64,000 nucleotides of DNA, from positions 1-64,000 of the forward strand of contig CALGNN010000085.1 of NCBI GenBank assembly GCA_937961455.1, in the 5' to 3' direction. Of this stretch, positions 53,840-63,529 are shown in pieces. The DNA is from an uncultured Saprospiraceae bacterium. GTDB lineage: Bacteria; Bacteroidota; Bacteroidia; Chitinophagales; Saprospiraceae. Position 1 is the stretch's first letter, and every line of letters begins with the position of its first letter. The notes under the pieces are model-generated. The model saw only the letters and a program-made list of their open reading frames with translations. It ran no database searches and was not told where the DNA came from. A program made the position numbers and the translations under genes.

Positions 53840-56725
53840 ATGCAAACATTTCAAAAATTATTACTTACACTACTCATTGCTATATGCACTATTCCTCTTA
53901 TGGCTCAAGGGACAATCTCTGGAACCATAATCGATGAGGAAATTGGAGAAACCCTGATTGGCGCCTATGTTTATTTAGAGGGAACAGATCAGGTTGCTGT
54001 TACAGATTTTGATGGCAAATATCAACTGGAAGCTGCTGCTGGAATTTACACAGTCAAAGTTACTTACATTGGTTTTGCAGATAAATTAATCACAGATGTT
54101 GAAGTCGTAGATAAGGAAACTAAATTCCTAGATGTTCCTATGTCTTCTGGGGCTGTAGAAATTGAAGAAGTTGTGGTAACAGCTAAAATCATTGAACGCT
54201 CAGAGAATGCTGTTCTTTTACTTCAGAAAAATTCTGATAAAATCCAAGATGGAATCTCATCTCAAGAAATGAGTAAGTTTTCCTTAGGAAATGCAGCTTC
54301 TGCAATGACTAAGGTATCAGGAGCTACTGTTTCAGGAGGGAAATATATTTATATCAGAGGACTAGGAGATCGTTATTCTTTAACACAATTAAATGGATTA
54401 ACGATACCAAGTGCAGATCCATACAGAAATAGTGCACAATTGGATCTTATTCCAACGAATCTCTTAGATAACATAATTACATCAAAAACTTTTACACCAG
54501 ATCAGCCAGGTACTTTTACTGGAGGAAATGTTGATATCAAAACGAAAAGTTTTCCAGAACAATTCTTCTTAAGTGTTAAAGTCTCAACGGCATTCAATAA
54601 TCAAAATAACTTGAATGACCAATTCTTAACTTATGATGGAGGTGCAACAGACTATTGGGGATTTGATGATGGAACGAGAGCAAGACCGAGTATTTTGGAT
54701 GCTGATGCGACCAGAGCTATTTTAGATTTTGATAGAAATATTCCAAGAATTGCTAGAAACAGTTTGTTCTACAATGCTTTCTTAGGAGATAGTGGGCTTT
54801 TTAATAGTCAAAAAGATTTTGCTAATAGTGCAGATGCTTTAACTAAAGCATTTAGCCAGAATTTTGATGTACAAAATAAAAGATCTTCATTAGATCACGG
54901 ATATGGAATTTCTTTTGGTAACCAATATGATCTTGGAGAAAACAAATTAGGTGTCACATTTTCAGCTGGTTTTAATACGAGATATAGCCACCTAAATGAG
55001 TATGACAAAGCCAATTGGGTGTTGAGATTTACTACTGATGATTTCCTTGAAAATCAAGGTGACTTTAAAGAAACCTTGAGCACAGAATCACCAACAGTCA
55101 ATGGAATGTTGGGACTCTCTTATAAAATAGGAAATTTCAATACCATCAACTTTACTGGAATATATAACCACGCTTCCGAAATTGGCGCGAGATATTTATA
55201 TGGTTCAAGACCAGATAATATTCTAAAACCAAGAGTATTCGAAGGACGCTCTTTAACATTTAATGAAAGAGCCTTAACGAATTTTCAGCTAGGTGGGGAG
55301 CATGTATTAAGTGAGATGAATAAAGCAATGATCTCATGGAAAGTGAGTAAAGCTAACTCAAGTCTTAATACACCAGATCTTAGATTTTTTGAAAATGACT
55401 GGAATTCGGATACTGATGTATACGAAATACCATCTTCAGATGTAAGAAGACCCTTTCACTTTTATAGAAATTTAGAAGATGAGCAATTAGATGCAAAACT
55501 AGACCTTACAATTCCATTTTCAAGCAAAGGAGCGAAGGTAAAAGTTGGGGCGCTATTTACACAAAAGGATAGAGTATTTACAGAAGAGCGCTACTTGGTA
55601 GAGCAGCATGATGGATATACTTCTGTCTTTAGTGGAAATCCTGATGCGTACTTAGCAGATGATAACTATGGATTAATCAGCAGTGATGATGTTGCAAATG
55701 AATATATTTTAGCCAACTACATTATTGATGAAACGATATTCAAAAATTCGTATACAGGAAACGATGATGTCTTTGGAACTTATGCAATGGTCAATTATCC
55801 TATTACACCAAAATTAAAGTTTATTGGTGGAGCTAGATATGAGACAACAAGGCTTAATGCAACAAGCAGAGATACTTCGATTGCCGCAGGAGAAATTGAG
55901 GTAAATGATATTCTTCCTTCAGTTAATTTTGTGTATGCGTTAAATGACGATATGAATCTTAGAGCTTCTTTCTCTAAGACTTTATCAAGACCAAACATGA
56001 GAGAAATTGCACCATTTGACTCTGAAGATGTACTTGAAAAATTGACGCTTTTTGGAAATAGAGATTTACAAAAGACGGACATCTTAAACTATGATTTAAG
56101 ATGGGAATGGTTTAACAAGCCAGGTGAAATCATTGCGCTTAGTAGTTATTATAAAGACTTTACCAATCCGATCGTATTGTCATATAGAAAGTCACCTAAT
56201 CCAGAAATTGAATTTGTCAATGTCGAGAAAGCAAGACTTTTTGGATTAGAATTAGAATACAGAAAATCATTAGACTTTATCAGCCCAATTTTAAAGAATG
56301 TGAAATTTGTAAGTAATTTATCTTACATCAATTCAAGTATGGAAGCCTATGTAATTCCTGGCTTAGAAGGTCTAGATCCGGAAAGACGTCCTTTTGAAGG
56401 CCAATCACCATTTGTTATTAATGCTGGATTAATCTATAGTGACATTGATAGAGGGATAGATGCGACGCTTTCTTTAAACACCATCGGAGATAGATTGAAT
56501 ATCATAGGAAGAGAAGGAACACCTGATATTTATGATCAAGGAAGATCACAATTAGATTTTACCTTTTCTAAAAAATTCAAAACTTTTGATTTAGGCTTTA
56601 CAGCTAACAACCTTTTAAATAGTGATTTCCAAAGATCATCAAGTTATTTAGGAGATGATTATGTATTCTTTAATTATAAAAGAGGAATTACTTTTGGCTT
56701 AAGCTTAAGTTATACTATAAAGTAA
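53840..56725 (+). CDS. TonB-dependent receptor with carboxypeptidase-regulatory-like domain
   Basis: A 961-residue outer-membrane transporter: signal peptide (1-22, MAQG), a carboxypeptidase regulatory-like domain (about 24-110, ISGTIIDEEIGETLIGAYVY), a plug (about 115-230, NAASAMTKVSGATVSGGKYIYIRGLGDRYSLTQLNG-type region) and a 22-strand barrel to the C-terminus ending in an aromatic-type beta strand (SYTIK). The RGLGDRYS and IPSADPYRNSAQLDLIPTNLLD blocks are typical of the Bacteroidota TonB receptor family. Substrate unknown. A dedicated terminator follows at 56780. Confidence 0.9.
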   Translation: MQTFQKLLLTLLIAICTIPLMAQGTISGTIIDEEIGETLIGAYVYLEGTDQVAVTDFDGKYQLEAAAGIYTVKVTYIGFADKLITDVEVVDKETKFLDVPMSSGAVEIEEVVVTAKIIERSENAVLLLQKNSDKIQDGISSQEMSKFSLGNAASAMTKVSGATVSGGKYIYIRGLGDRYSLTQLNGLTIPSADPYRNSAQLDLIPTNLLDNIITSKTFTPDQPGTFTGGNVDIKTKSFPEQFFLSVKVSTAFNNQNNLNDQFLTYDGGATDYWGFDDGTRARPSILDADATRAILDFDRNIPRIARNSLFYNAFLGDSGLFNSQKDFANSADALTKAFSQNFDVQNKRSSLDHGYGISFGNQYDLGENKLGVTFSAGFNTRYSHLNEYDKANWVLRFTTDDFLENQGDFKETLSTESPTVNGMLGLSYKIGNFNTINFTGIYNHASEIGARYLYGSRPDNILKPRVFEGRSLTFNERALTNFQLGGEHVLSEMNKAMISWKVSKANSSLNTPDLRFFENDWNSDTDVYEIPSSDVRRPFHFYRNLEDEQLDAKLDLTIPFSSKGAKVKVGALFTQKDRVFTEERYLVEQHDGYTSVFSGNPDAYLADDNYGLISSDDVANEYILANYIIDETIFKNSYTGNDDVFGTYAMVNYPITPKLKFIGGARYETTRLNATSRDTSIAAGEIEVNDILPSVNFVYALNDDMNLRASFSKTLSRPNMREIAPFDSEDVLEKLTLFGNRDLQKTDILNYDLRWEWFNKPGEIIALSSYYKDFTNPIVLSYRKSPNPEIEFVNVEKARLFGLELEYRKSLDFISPILKNVKFVSNLSYINSSMEAYVIPGLEGLDPERRPFEGQSPFVINAGLIYSDIDRGIDATLSLNTIGDRLNIIGREGTPDIYDQGRSQLDFTFSKKFKTFDLGFTANNLLNSDFQRSSSYLGDDYVFFNYKRGITFGLSLSYTIK

Positions 56726-56779
56726 GCAAAGATACGTCGACGGACCCTGCCTCTTTTAGGCAGACTTGCGTTTTAATTT

Positions 56780-56813
56780 AAAGGCATTCATTTCTAAAAT
56801 GGATGCCTTTTTT
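56780..56813 (+). terminator. terminator after TonB receptor gene
   Basis: Arms AAAGGCATTCATTT (56780-56793) and AAATGGATGCCTTT (56797-56810), one G-U-type mismatch, loop of three, then T-run to 56813. Confidence 0.8.
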
Positions 56814-56911
56814 GATGTTAAAAAGCTAATAATACGCTTTCCCAATGTTAACTGAATGTTAATTCTAGGTTATCCAAATATTGCTTATGTTAAATTAAAT
56901 GCATATTTTGG

Positions 56912-57814
56912 TTGCAAGTGTTACTTAATTCAACAACATATTATAGCTTTTTGGGACTTCTGGTCTGCTTTTTTAGTGGTCTAGATAATACTTTGATAGC
57001 CAATGAATCTGCGACAATACCCTTTGTAGAAAAACAAGGGTTTATCATTATAGAGGCTGAAATGAATGGATTGACTGGAAATTTCATCTTGGATACAGGT
57101 GCAGATGATTTGTTTATCAATCAACCTGAGGTTAACAGCACAAAAAGAGAAAATTTTACTAGCATTCACGGTACCATTTCTGCTTCTAGCCTTGTACTTC
57201 AGCAATTTAGTATTGGAAATAAAGTTTGGAATAACCTTGAAGCATACAGTCTTGACTTAAGCAACATAGAGCAAAGTTTGGATCAAAAGATAGATGGAAT
57301 TGTCGGTCTATCATTAATACAATCTGTTACTTTTTTAATTGATTATTCTAAAGGCGTAATCGAGTTGAATCCATCAAAAGAAAAAGCAATTGGAACGAAT
57401 AAGAATTTTAGTATTCAAAAGATACCTTATGAAGTTATCAACGAATCACTCGTTGTAATCTCATTTGATATCGAAGGAATTACGTACAAGATGGGAATTG
57501 ATTCTGGCGCCGCTTGCAATGTATTATTTAAGTCAAATAAAAAAGTAATTAAAAAAGCGGTAAAGCTTGCTGAGTCCGCTTACCACGTTACAAGCCCCAA
57601 TAAAACGTCCAAAAAATCTACTTCATCAGCCTATCAATTTAACACTTGCCAACTAGCAAACATTAAAGTAAAAGGTGCAGAATTTTTAGTCGACAAGACT
57701 TTTGATACTTCGATAAATATTGATGGACTGATAAACCCCTATTTATTAGGTATAGATAAATATCTGTTTGATACTTCTCGAAAAGAGCTCATTCTATTTA
57801 TCAATAGGAAATAA
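56912..57814 (+). CDS. secreted retropepsin-like aspartic protease with two active-site motifs
   Basis: A 300-residue protein with two retropepsin-like lobes in one chain: D61-T-G-A in FILDTGADDLF with the partner IDGIVGLSLI, and D197-S-G-A in GIDSGAACNVL with NIDGLINPYLLG. Retroviral proteases need two DTG copies from a dimer; here both are in one chain, like pepsins or the clan AA bacterial proteases. Signal-like N-terminus (YYSFLGLLVCFFSGL). The only start before it is TTG at 56912: the nearby ATG at 56899 is in another frame and an upstream stop closes this one. A non-canonical start or a frame-shift upstream is possible. Monocistronic. Confidence 0.7.
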   Translation: MQVLLNSTTYYSFLGLLVCFFSGLDNTLIANESATIPFVEKQGFIIIEAEMNGLTGNFILDTGADDLFINQPEVNSTKRENFTSIHGTISASSLVLQQFSIGNKVWNNLEAYSLDLSNIEQSLDQKIDGIVGLSLIQSVTFLIDYSKGVIELNPSKEKAIGTNKNFSIQKIPYEVINESLVVISFDIEGITYKMGIDSGAACNVLFKSNKKVIKKAVKLAESAYHVTSPNKTSKKSTSSAYQFNTCQLANIKVKGAEFLVDKTFDTSINIDGLINPYLLGIDKYLFDTSRKELILFINRK

Positions 57815-57861
57815 GATTTCTTTTTCATTCACATAAATTTGGTAAAGCTTCTGCTTATTGG

Positions 57862-57884
57862 ATTTAGATTTACATAATCTAAAT
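57862..57884. repeat. perfect 9-bp inverted repeat
   Basis: Arms ATTTAGATT and AATCTAAAT around TACAT, 47 bp after the protease gene and 110 bp before the next. No T-tract follows, so it is an operator candidate or weak terminator. Confidence 0.45.
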
Positions 57885-57993
57885 AGCGGCAAATCTTCAA
57901 GCCTGAAGCCATGATATTTTTTGGTTTCGTTTTTGTTTCAAGGTAAAAAGGAAAAGAAATAATCATACTTTTACCTAGTTCAAAATTTTGATC

Positions 57994-59613
57994 ATGCGCA
58001 TTGCGACCGTTCTACTTTGTTTATTGGGATTAGCAGCTTTTGCTTGGCTGGGATATTCATTTAGCTGGTGGTTTTATCCACTAGCCGTAATTTTCTTTCT
58101 TGCAACGGGTGTCACATTGTATGACATTTTTCAAAACAAACATGCTATAACCAAAAACTTTCCACTCCTTGGAAGAAGTAGATATCTAGCTGAATGGCTT
58201 AGACCAAAATTGTATCAATACTTTATTGAGCCTGACACAGACGGACGCCCATTCAACAGAATCGATCGATCCCTAATTTATGCAAGAGCTAAAAGTGAGG
58301 TAGGTACTACCCCTTTTGGAACGCAGCTCAATGTTTACAAAGAAGGATACGAATGGATGAACCATTCCATTGCTGCGATTGATCATCATGATATTGAAGC
58401 AGATCAACGTGTGGAGATAGGGGGTCCAGATTGCAAACAACCTTATAGTTGCAGCCTTTTCAATGTGGCTGCAATGAGCTTTGGTTCACTTTCAAAAAAT
58501 GCCATCATGGCTTTAAATGGAGGAGCTGCCATAGGGGGCTTTGCACATAATACTGGAGAAGGAGGCATTTCACCATATCACGATAAGTTTGAAGGAGATC
58601 TCATTTATCAAATAGGAACTGGATACTTTGGCTGTCGATCAGAAGATGGCGGCTTTAGTCCAGAATTGTATAAAGAACGAACTGCAGCTCCTAATGTAAA
58701 GATGATTGAACTTAAATTGTCTCAAGGAGCCAAGCCAGGACATGGAGGAATTTTGCCAGCTAAAAAAGTAACGGAAGAAATTTCGCGAATTAGAAATGTT
58801 AAAATGGGAGAGGATGTTTTATCACCTCCTTATCACAAAGCATTTAAGACGCCCGTTGAATTGATGCAACTTATAAAACAAATGAGAGACTTATCTGGAG
58901 GCAAACCAGTAGGATTCAAATTATGTATAGGGCACAAAGCAGAGTTTATTTCACTATGTAAGGCTATGCTAGAGACTGGTATTACACCAGACTTTATTAC
59001 AGTAGATGGAGGAGAAGGAGGCACAGGAGCAGCGCCCGTCGAATTTTCAAATGCTGTTGGTATGCCATTTAAAGAAGGCCTTGCCTTTGCTTATAATGCA
59101 TTAGAAGGATTTGGACTCAAAACCAAAATTAAAATCCTTACCTCAGGAAAAATAGTTTCTGGCTTTCATGTGTTTAGAGCTTTAGCTCTTGGTGCCGATG
59201 CATGCTATAGTGCAAGAGCCATGATGATGGCTGTTGGATGCATACAAGCGCTAGAATGTAATAAAAATTCTTGTCCAACAGGAGTAGCCACGCAAAAAGA
59301 ACACCTGGTGAAGGGCCTTGATGTAACTGATAAAAAACATAGAGTAGCAAAGTATCATAAAGAAACCATAAAAGCTTTTGTGGAATTAATGGGAGCTTCA
59401 GGAATTAATAATGCAGATCGAATCAATAGGTCCCATGTGCATCGAAGAATCGATTCCGTTCAAGCAAAACGTTATGACCAAATATACCCGTACATCAGAA
59501 GGGGCTGTTTGCTAAATCCCGAAACAACTCCTGAAGATTGGAAAGAAGATATGGAACTCTCTGATCCAAATACTTTTATGATCCATCAACCTTTAGAAAA
59601 ATGGCATTTGTAA
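57994..59613 (+). CDS. FMN-binding glutamate synthase family protein
   Basis: A 539-residue FMN enzyme with the alpha-subunit core of glutamate synthase: GEGGISPYHDKFEGDLIYQIGTGYFGCR, GAKPGHGGILPAKKV, and the [3Fe-4S] cluster ligands C416, C422 and C427 (CIQALECNKNSC, then PTGVATQ). N-terminal 50 residues are two membrane helices (VLLCLLGLAAFAWLGYSFSW, then WFYPLAVIFFLATGV). No glutaminase domain, so ammonia- or other-substrate-dependent; membrane-anchored FMN reductase. The TTG-start reading from 57988 is replaced by ATG at 57994. Followed by 112 bp of intergenic DNA with a weak A/T hairpin. Confidence 0.9.
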   Translation: MRIATVLLCLLGLAAFAWLGYSFSWWFYPLAVIFFLATGVTLYDIFQNKHAITKNFPLLGRSRYLAEWLRPKLYQYFIEPDTDGRPFNRIDRSLIYARAKSEVGTTPFGTQLNVYKEGYEWMNHSIAAIDHHDIEADQRVEIGGPDCKQPYSCSLFNVAAMSFGSLSKNAIMALNGGAAIGGFAHNTGEGGISPYHDKFEGDLIYQIGTGYFGCRSEDGGFSPELYKERTAAPNVKMIELKLSQGAKPGHGGILPAKKVTEEISRIRNVKMGEDVLSPPYHKAFKTPVELMQLIKQMRDLSGGKPVGFKLCIGHKAEFISLCKAMLETGITPDFITVDGGEGGTGAAPVEFSNAVGMPFKEGLAFAYNALEGFGLKTKIKILTSGKIVSGFHVFRALALGADACYSARAMMMAVGCIQALECNKNSCPTGVATQKEHLVKGLDVTDKKHRVAKYHKETIKAFVELMGASGINNADRINRSHVHRRIDSVQAKRYDQIYPYIRRGCLLNPETTPEDWKEDMELSDPNTFMIHQPLEKWHL

Positions 59614-59725
59614 TTTTATAATATAGAAAAGACTGAAAAGTAGTTGTACTTTTACATTAGTATTGCTGGCCCAATATTAAACCTTTTACCTTCTAAAATG
59701 TCTAAATAGACTAAAGTATATTTAA

Positions 59726-62212
59726 ATGAAACTAAAGAATATCCTTTCTTTACTGGCAATATTATTTGTTTTTAATATCAGTGCACAGCGGCCGCAATCT
59801 GGTTCTGGAGAAAGAGGTCCAAGAGGGGAGGCTCCAAAGGTGACGATCAAGGGAAAAATAGTCGACGCTAATACTTCAAGTGCACTTGAATTTGCCACGA
59901 TATCCATATTTAGTAAAAAAGATACCGCGCTCTTAGGTGGTGGTATTTCTGATATAGATGGTATGTTTTCCATTGAAAGTAAAGCGGGTCCTTCATTTGC
60001 TGAAATAGAATTTTTAGGTTATGAAAAAATGGTCATTGATCCAGTTCCTTTCGACCGTGAAAAAATGAAAGCTGGAGATTTTAATGTTGATATGGGTATC
60101 ATCAAAGTGAGTGAAGGAGGATTACTTTTAGAAGAAGTTGAAGTCAGAGCAGAAAAATCAGAAACGCAGTTTTCATTAGATAAGAGAATCTTTAATGTAG
60201 GTAAGGACTTAGCCAATCGAGGTGGTTCAGCTGTAGATATTTTAGATAATGTACCTTCCGTCACAGTAGACATTGAAGGAGAAGTGAGTTTAAGAGGAAG
60301 CACAGGAGTTCGAATTTTAATTGATGGTAAACCTTCCAATTTTGCCAATGCTGAAAACGGTAATAGCTTAAGACAGATTCCAGCTAATCTCATAGAAAGA
60401 GTGGAAGTAGTGACTAACCCCTCTGCAAGATATGAAGCTGAGGGAACGGCAGGTATCATTAATATTGTTTTAAAGAAAGATAAGCGCAGTGGCTTCAATG
60501 GATCTTTTGATCTAAACGGAGGTTGGCCATATAGAGCTGGAGTCGGGGCAAATGTCAATTATCGAAAAGGTAAGGTGAATCTTTTTGGGAGCTATGGACT
60601 GAACTATAGAGAAAATCCAGGAATTGGGTCCGTATACCAAGAAGTATATGATGATGCAATCACCTACATTTCTGATCAAAGTAGATCTTCCAATAGAGCT
60701 GGATTATCGAATAGTTTTAGATTTGGTGCAGACTATTTTATATCAGAAAAGGAATCCTTAACAGGAGCCTTCTCCTACAGACTTTCAGATGAAAGCAATT
60801 TGTCTACTTATCTGTATGATGATTTTTTAAATACAGCAAGCAACTTCCTTGGAAGAACCACTCGTACCGATAATGAATCTGAAGATGAGAGCGCCTTGGA
60901 ATACAGCTTGAATTATACCAAAGAATTCAGCTCAAGAGATCATAAATTAGAAATTAGTGCAAGATATTCTGATGATATTGAAACAGAGAGTTCAATTTTT
61001 GAAGAGCGATTCAGACCAGATGGAGGTGTTGAGTCTCCGTCTTTAGACCAAAGATCAGGAAATCAAGAAGGAGAAAGAAGATGGAACTTCAGAATGGATT
61101 ATGTTAAACCTTTAGGGAAGGATCATCAATATGAATTTGGTTTAAATTCATCTTTAAGAAATATTAGCAATGTATATCTCATTGAAGAATTACAAGATGG
61201 ATCATGGGAAAACCTAACAAACCTTAGTAATGATTTCAATTACGATGAAAATATTTATGCAGCTTATTTTCAATATGGAAATAAGTTGGGAGAAAAATTT
61301 AATTATCAATTAGGTTTGCGTTCAGAGTATTCTGATATTAACACAGAGCTGCTTCAAACGAATGAAACAAATCCACGCACCTATTTTAGTTTATTCCCAA
61401 GTGCTTTTTTAAATTATAAATTTTCAGAAGCAAATGCGATTCAAGTTTCTTATAGTAGGAGAGTGAGACGTCCTAGATTTTGGTACTTAAATCCGTTCTT
61501 ATCATTTAGTGACAATAGAAATATTTTTGCAGGGAATCCAAACTTGGATCCCACATTCACTGACTCATACGAAATCAATTATCTCAACTTCTTCAATAAA
61601 GCCACGCTTACCTCTGGAATATATTATAGATATTCAACGGGTGTGATAGAACGAATAAGAGAAGTATTCCCAGATGGAACATCTAAAACTACGCCCGAAA
61701 ATCTTTCAACAAGAAATGATTATGGCTTCGAGATGACCTTTAATTATTTTGCTTTAAAATGGCTGCGCTTGGATGCCAATGCTAATGTCTTTTACCAGTT
61801 AACGGACGGAACCAATATTGACGATAGTTTTGAAGCTGAAGCGGTTAGTTTTAATTCAAGGCTTACATCAAGATTTAGCTTCTGGGACTCAGACTTGCAA
61901 CTTAGAGCTAATTATCGTGCTCCTAGAGCAACAGTTCAAGGAAGGAATAGATCCATGACTTCAATCGATATTGGATGGTCTAAAGATTTTCTTCCTTCCA
62001 AAGATCTTACGCTAACCCTGAGTGTTAGAGATCTTTTAAATACGAGATTAAGGAGGTATGAAAATTTTGGACCAGACTTTTACAGTATTGGCGAATTTCA
62101 ATGGAGAAGCAGATCCTTTAATCTAGCTGCTAATTACAGAATCAATCAGAAAAAGCAAAGAGGTCGCCGAGGTGGTGGTCAAGAAGGTGGAGGAGACTTT
62201 GAAGAATTTTAG
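59726..62212 (+). CDS. TonB-receptor-like outer-membrane beta-barrel protein
   Basis: An 828-residue outer-membrane protein: signal peptide (1-20, FNISAQ), an N-terminal carboxypeptidase-regulatory-like domain (about 35-120, IKGKIVDANTSSALEFATISIF), a plug (about 140-260, DILDNVPSVTVDIEGEVSLRGSTGVRILIDG-type blocks, SARYEAEGTAGIINIVLKK) and a barrel resembling OMP_b-brl_3 proteins. Both ends of the mature chain carry low-complexity Arg/Gly-rich stretches (RPQSGSGERGPRGE; KQRGRRGGGQEGGG). No ligand can be assigned. Own transcript. Confidence 0.88.
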   Translation: MKLKNILSLLAILFVFNISAQRPQSGSGERGPRGEAPKVTIKGKIVDANTSSALEFATISIFSKKDTALLGGGISDIDGMFSIESKAGPSFAEIEFLGYEKMVIDPVPFDREKMKAGDFNVDMGIIKVSEGGLLLEEVEVRAEKSETQFSLDKRIFNVGKDLANRGGSAVDILDNVPSVTVDIEGEVSLRGSTGVRILIDGKPSNFANAENGNSLRQIPANLIERVEVVTNPSARYEAEGTAGIINIVLKKDKRSGFNGSFDLNGGWPYRAGVGANVNYRKGKVNLFGSYGLNYRENPGIGSVYQEVYDDAITYISDQSRSSNRAGLSNSFRFGADYFISEKESLTGAFSYRLSDESNLSTYLYDDFLNTASNFLGRTTRTDNESEDESALEYSLNYTKEFSSRDHKLEISARYSDDIETESSIFEERFRPDGGVESPSLDQRSGNQEGERRWNFRMDYVKPLGKDHQYEFGLNSSLRNISNVYLIEELQDGSWENLTNLSNDFNYDENIYAAYFQYGNKLGEKFNYQLGLRSEYSDINTELLQTNETNPRTYFSLFPSAFLNYKFSEANAIQVSYSRRVRRPRFWYLNPFLSFSDNRNIFAGNPNLDPTFTDSYEINYLNFFNKATLTSGIYYRYSTGVIERIREVFPDGTSKTTPENLSTRNDYGFEMTFNYFALKWLRLDANANVFYQLTDGTNIDDSFEAEAVSFNSRLTSRFSFWDSDLQLRANYRAPRATVQGRNRSMTSIDIGWSKDFLPSKDLTLTLSVRDLLNTRLRRYENFGPDFYSIGEFQWRSRSFNLAANYRINQKKQRGRRGGGQEGGGDFEEF

Positions 62213-62289
62213 GTCTCTCTATTCAATGTCTGCTTGCAAAAATTTTTGAAACACAAAACCCAAAAAGCTAAACAGCCAACAGCTAAACC

Positions 62290-63024
62290 CTACCCCTTTT
62301 GTACATAATACCAATTACTTGTAAAACCATCTTTTAAGACCTGTGATCTTTGATGTACAATTTTAGCACCTATTTCTTGAAAGTGTTTTTCTAATTCATC
62401 TACAGCGATCCAATGCATTTCCATTACAGGAGCCTTTCCATATTTTATTTTTCGATAAAGATTAATCATGCTTGGTGGCATAATTTTGAATAGTGTTCCA
62501 GCAAGAGATTTAGGCGGTGCACTAGGTAATTGAAAAAACAGTATACCTCCTGGTTCTAGTAATCGAATAAAACTCTTAAGGTAGATTTTACTATATCTCG
62601 GATGAATATGTTGAAGGGTAATATTGGAATAAATAAAAGAGAAACTTTCTGAAGGCAAAAATTCCAAATTTGGATCCTCTGTTTGTTGATAGTCTACACG
62701 ATCAGGAAATGAATTGTAGTGTTTTGCTAGATGGATCATAGATGCTGCAATATCGATTCCAAGGACTTCATCAAAGTGATTTGCCAGAGCCTGCGTGCAG
62801 CGTCCGACTCCACATCCGAAGTCCAATGCTTTGCGGTTTGAGAATGGAATCTTCAAAGAATTTTTAGTGCGTTTTAAGAGTTGATTTATCGCTCTTGTTC
62901 CTGTTGCAAAAAACTCTTCCTCATTCCATTTATTATCCTTTTTTGCTGGATGTGTTAGAATGGACCACAATGGATCAGTCGCTCCGAAAGTCTCCCAATT
63001 TTTTCTAAGATCCTCAATTTTCAT
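62290..63024 (-). CDS. class I SAM-dependent methyltransferase
   Basis: A 244-residue cytoplasmic protein with the Rossmann-type SAM fold: LDFGCGVGRCT (motif I), EVLGIDIAASMI (motif II), and IYSNITLQHIHPRY plus LLEPGGILFFQLPS (later motifs). Substrate unknown. Ends in a basic tail. A 505-bp intergenic space lies upstream. Confidence 0.87.
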   Translation of the reverse strand: MKIEDLRKNWETFGATDPLWSILTHPAKKDNKWNEEEFFATGTRAINQLLKRTKNSLKIPFSNRKALDFGCGVGRCTQALANHFDEVLGIDIAASMIHLAKHYNSFPDRVDYQQTEDPNLEFLPSESFSFIYSNITLQHIHPRYSKIYLKSFIRLLEPGGILFFQLPSAPPKSLAGTLFKIMPPSMINLYRKIKYGKAPVMEMHWIAVDELEKHFQEIGAKIVHQRSQVLKDGFTSNWYYVQKG

Positions 63025-63529
63025 TTGCTTAAAACTAAAATTTCACAACTTAAAGGTATCAAGTTTCATGTACACTTTATTTTTTTCTTGAAATTAATAT
63101 TTCAATTGTATAGCGTTTATCTCCATTAGTAGATTGTCAATGATATATATACATATATGCGATTATCCTAATTTGAATTTGGTAGAGTCTTTGTAAAGCC
63201 CAAATCATAATAAGGATTAGAACAAGTATTCATAAAGCTGGCTTATAGATCATGTTTAACACAACCTTTGATGATAACTAATTTTCGTTCTATTCAAATA
63301 CCTAATGGTCTACTATATGGCTTCTTAGTATTCGTTCGAATATTAATTCTTAAGAAAGATTCTAATAAAAATTCTTTCAGTGCACTATAAATATTTATAG
63401 GGCACTATTGGTATTTATACCCAAAGGCTTAAACAGCAACTACAAACGGAAATGAAATGGAGCAATAAGTTCTGATTGCTCTTTAATGAAATGAACAAGT
63501 TTAATTTTTAAACCTCTAAAAGTAGTACT
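63025..63529. other. 505-bp intergenic region with clustered palindromes
   Basis: No gene on either strand. Contains TATTCG-TT-CGAATA (63329-63342), TTCTTAAGAA (63347-63356) and the 26-bp imperfect palindrome 63380-63405. Probably the control region of the large secreted-protein gene at 63530. Confidence 0.45.
63380..63405. repeat. 26-bp imperfect palindrome upstream of secreted protein
   Basis: The perfect 16-bp core CTATAAATATTTATAG (63385-63400) is flanked by GTGC and GCAC across a single mismatch. Distance to the ATG is 125 bp; could be an operator. Confidence 0.5.

Noticed and set aside
57988-57993. TTG start two codons before the FMN enzyme ATG
   Set aside because: The ATG at 57994 immediately follows and gives the same signal-anchor; TTG starts are rare in this phylum.
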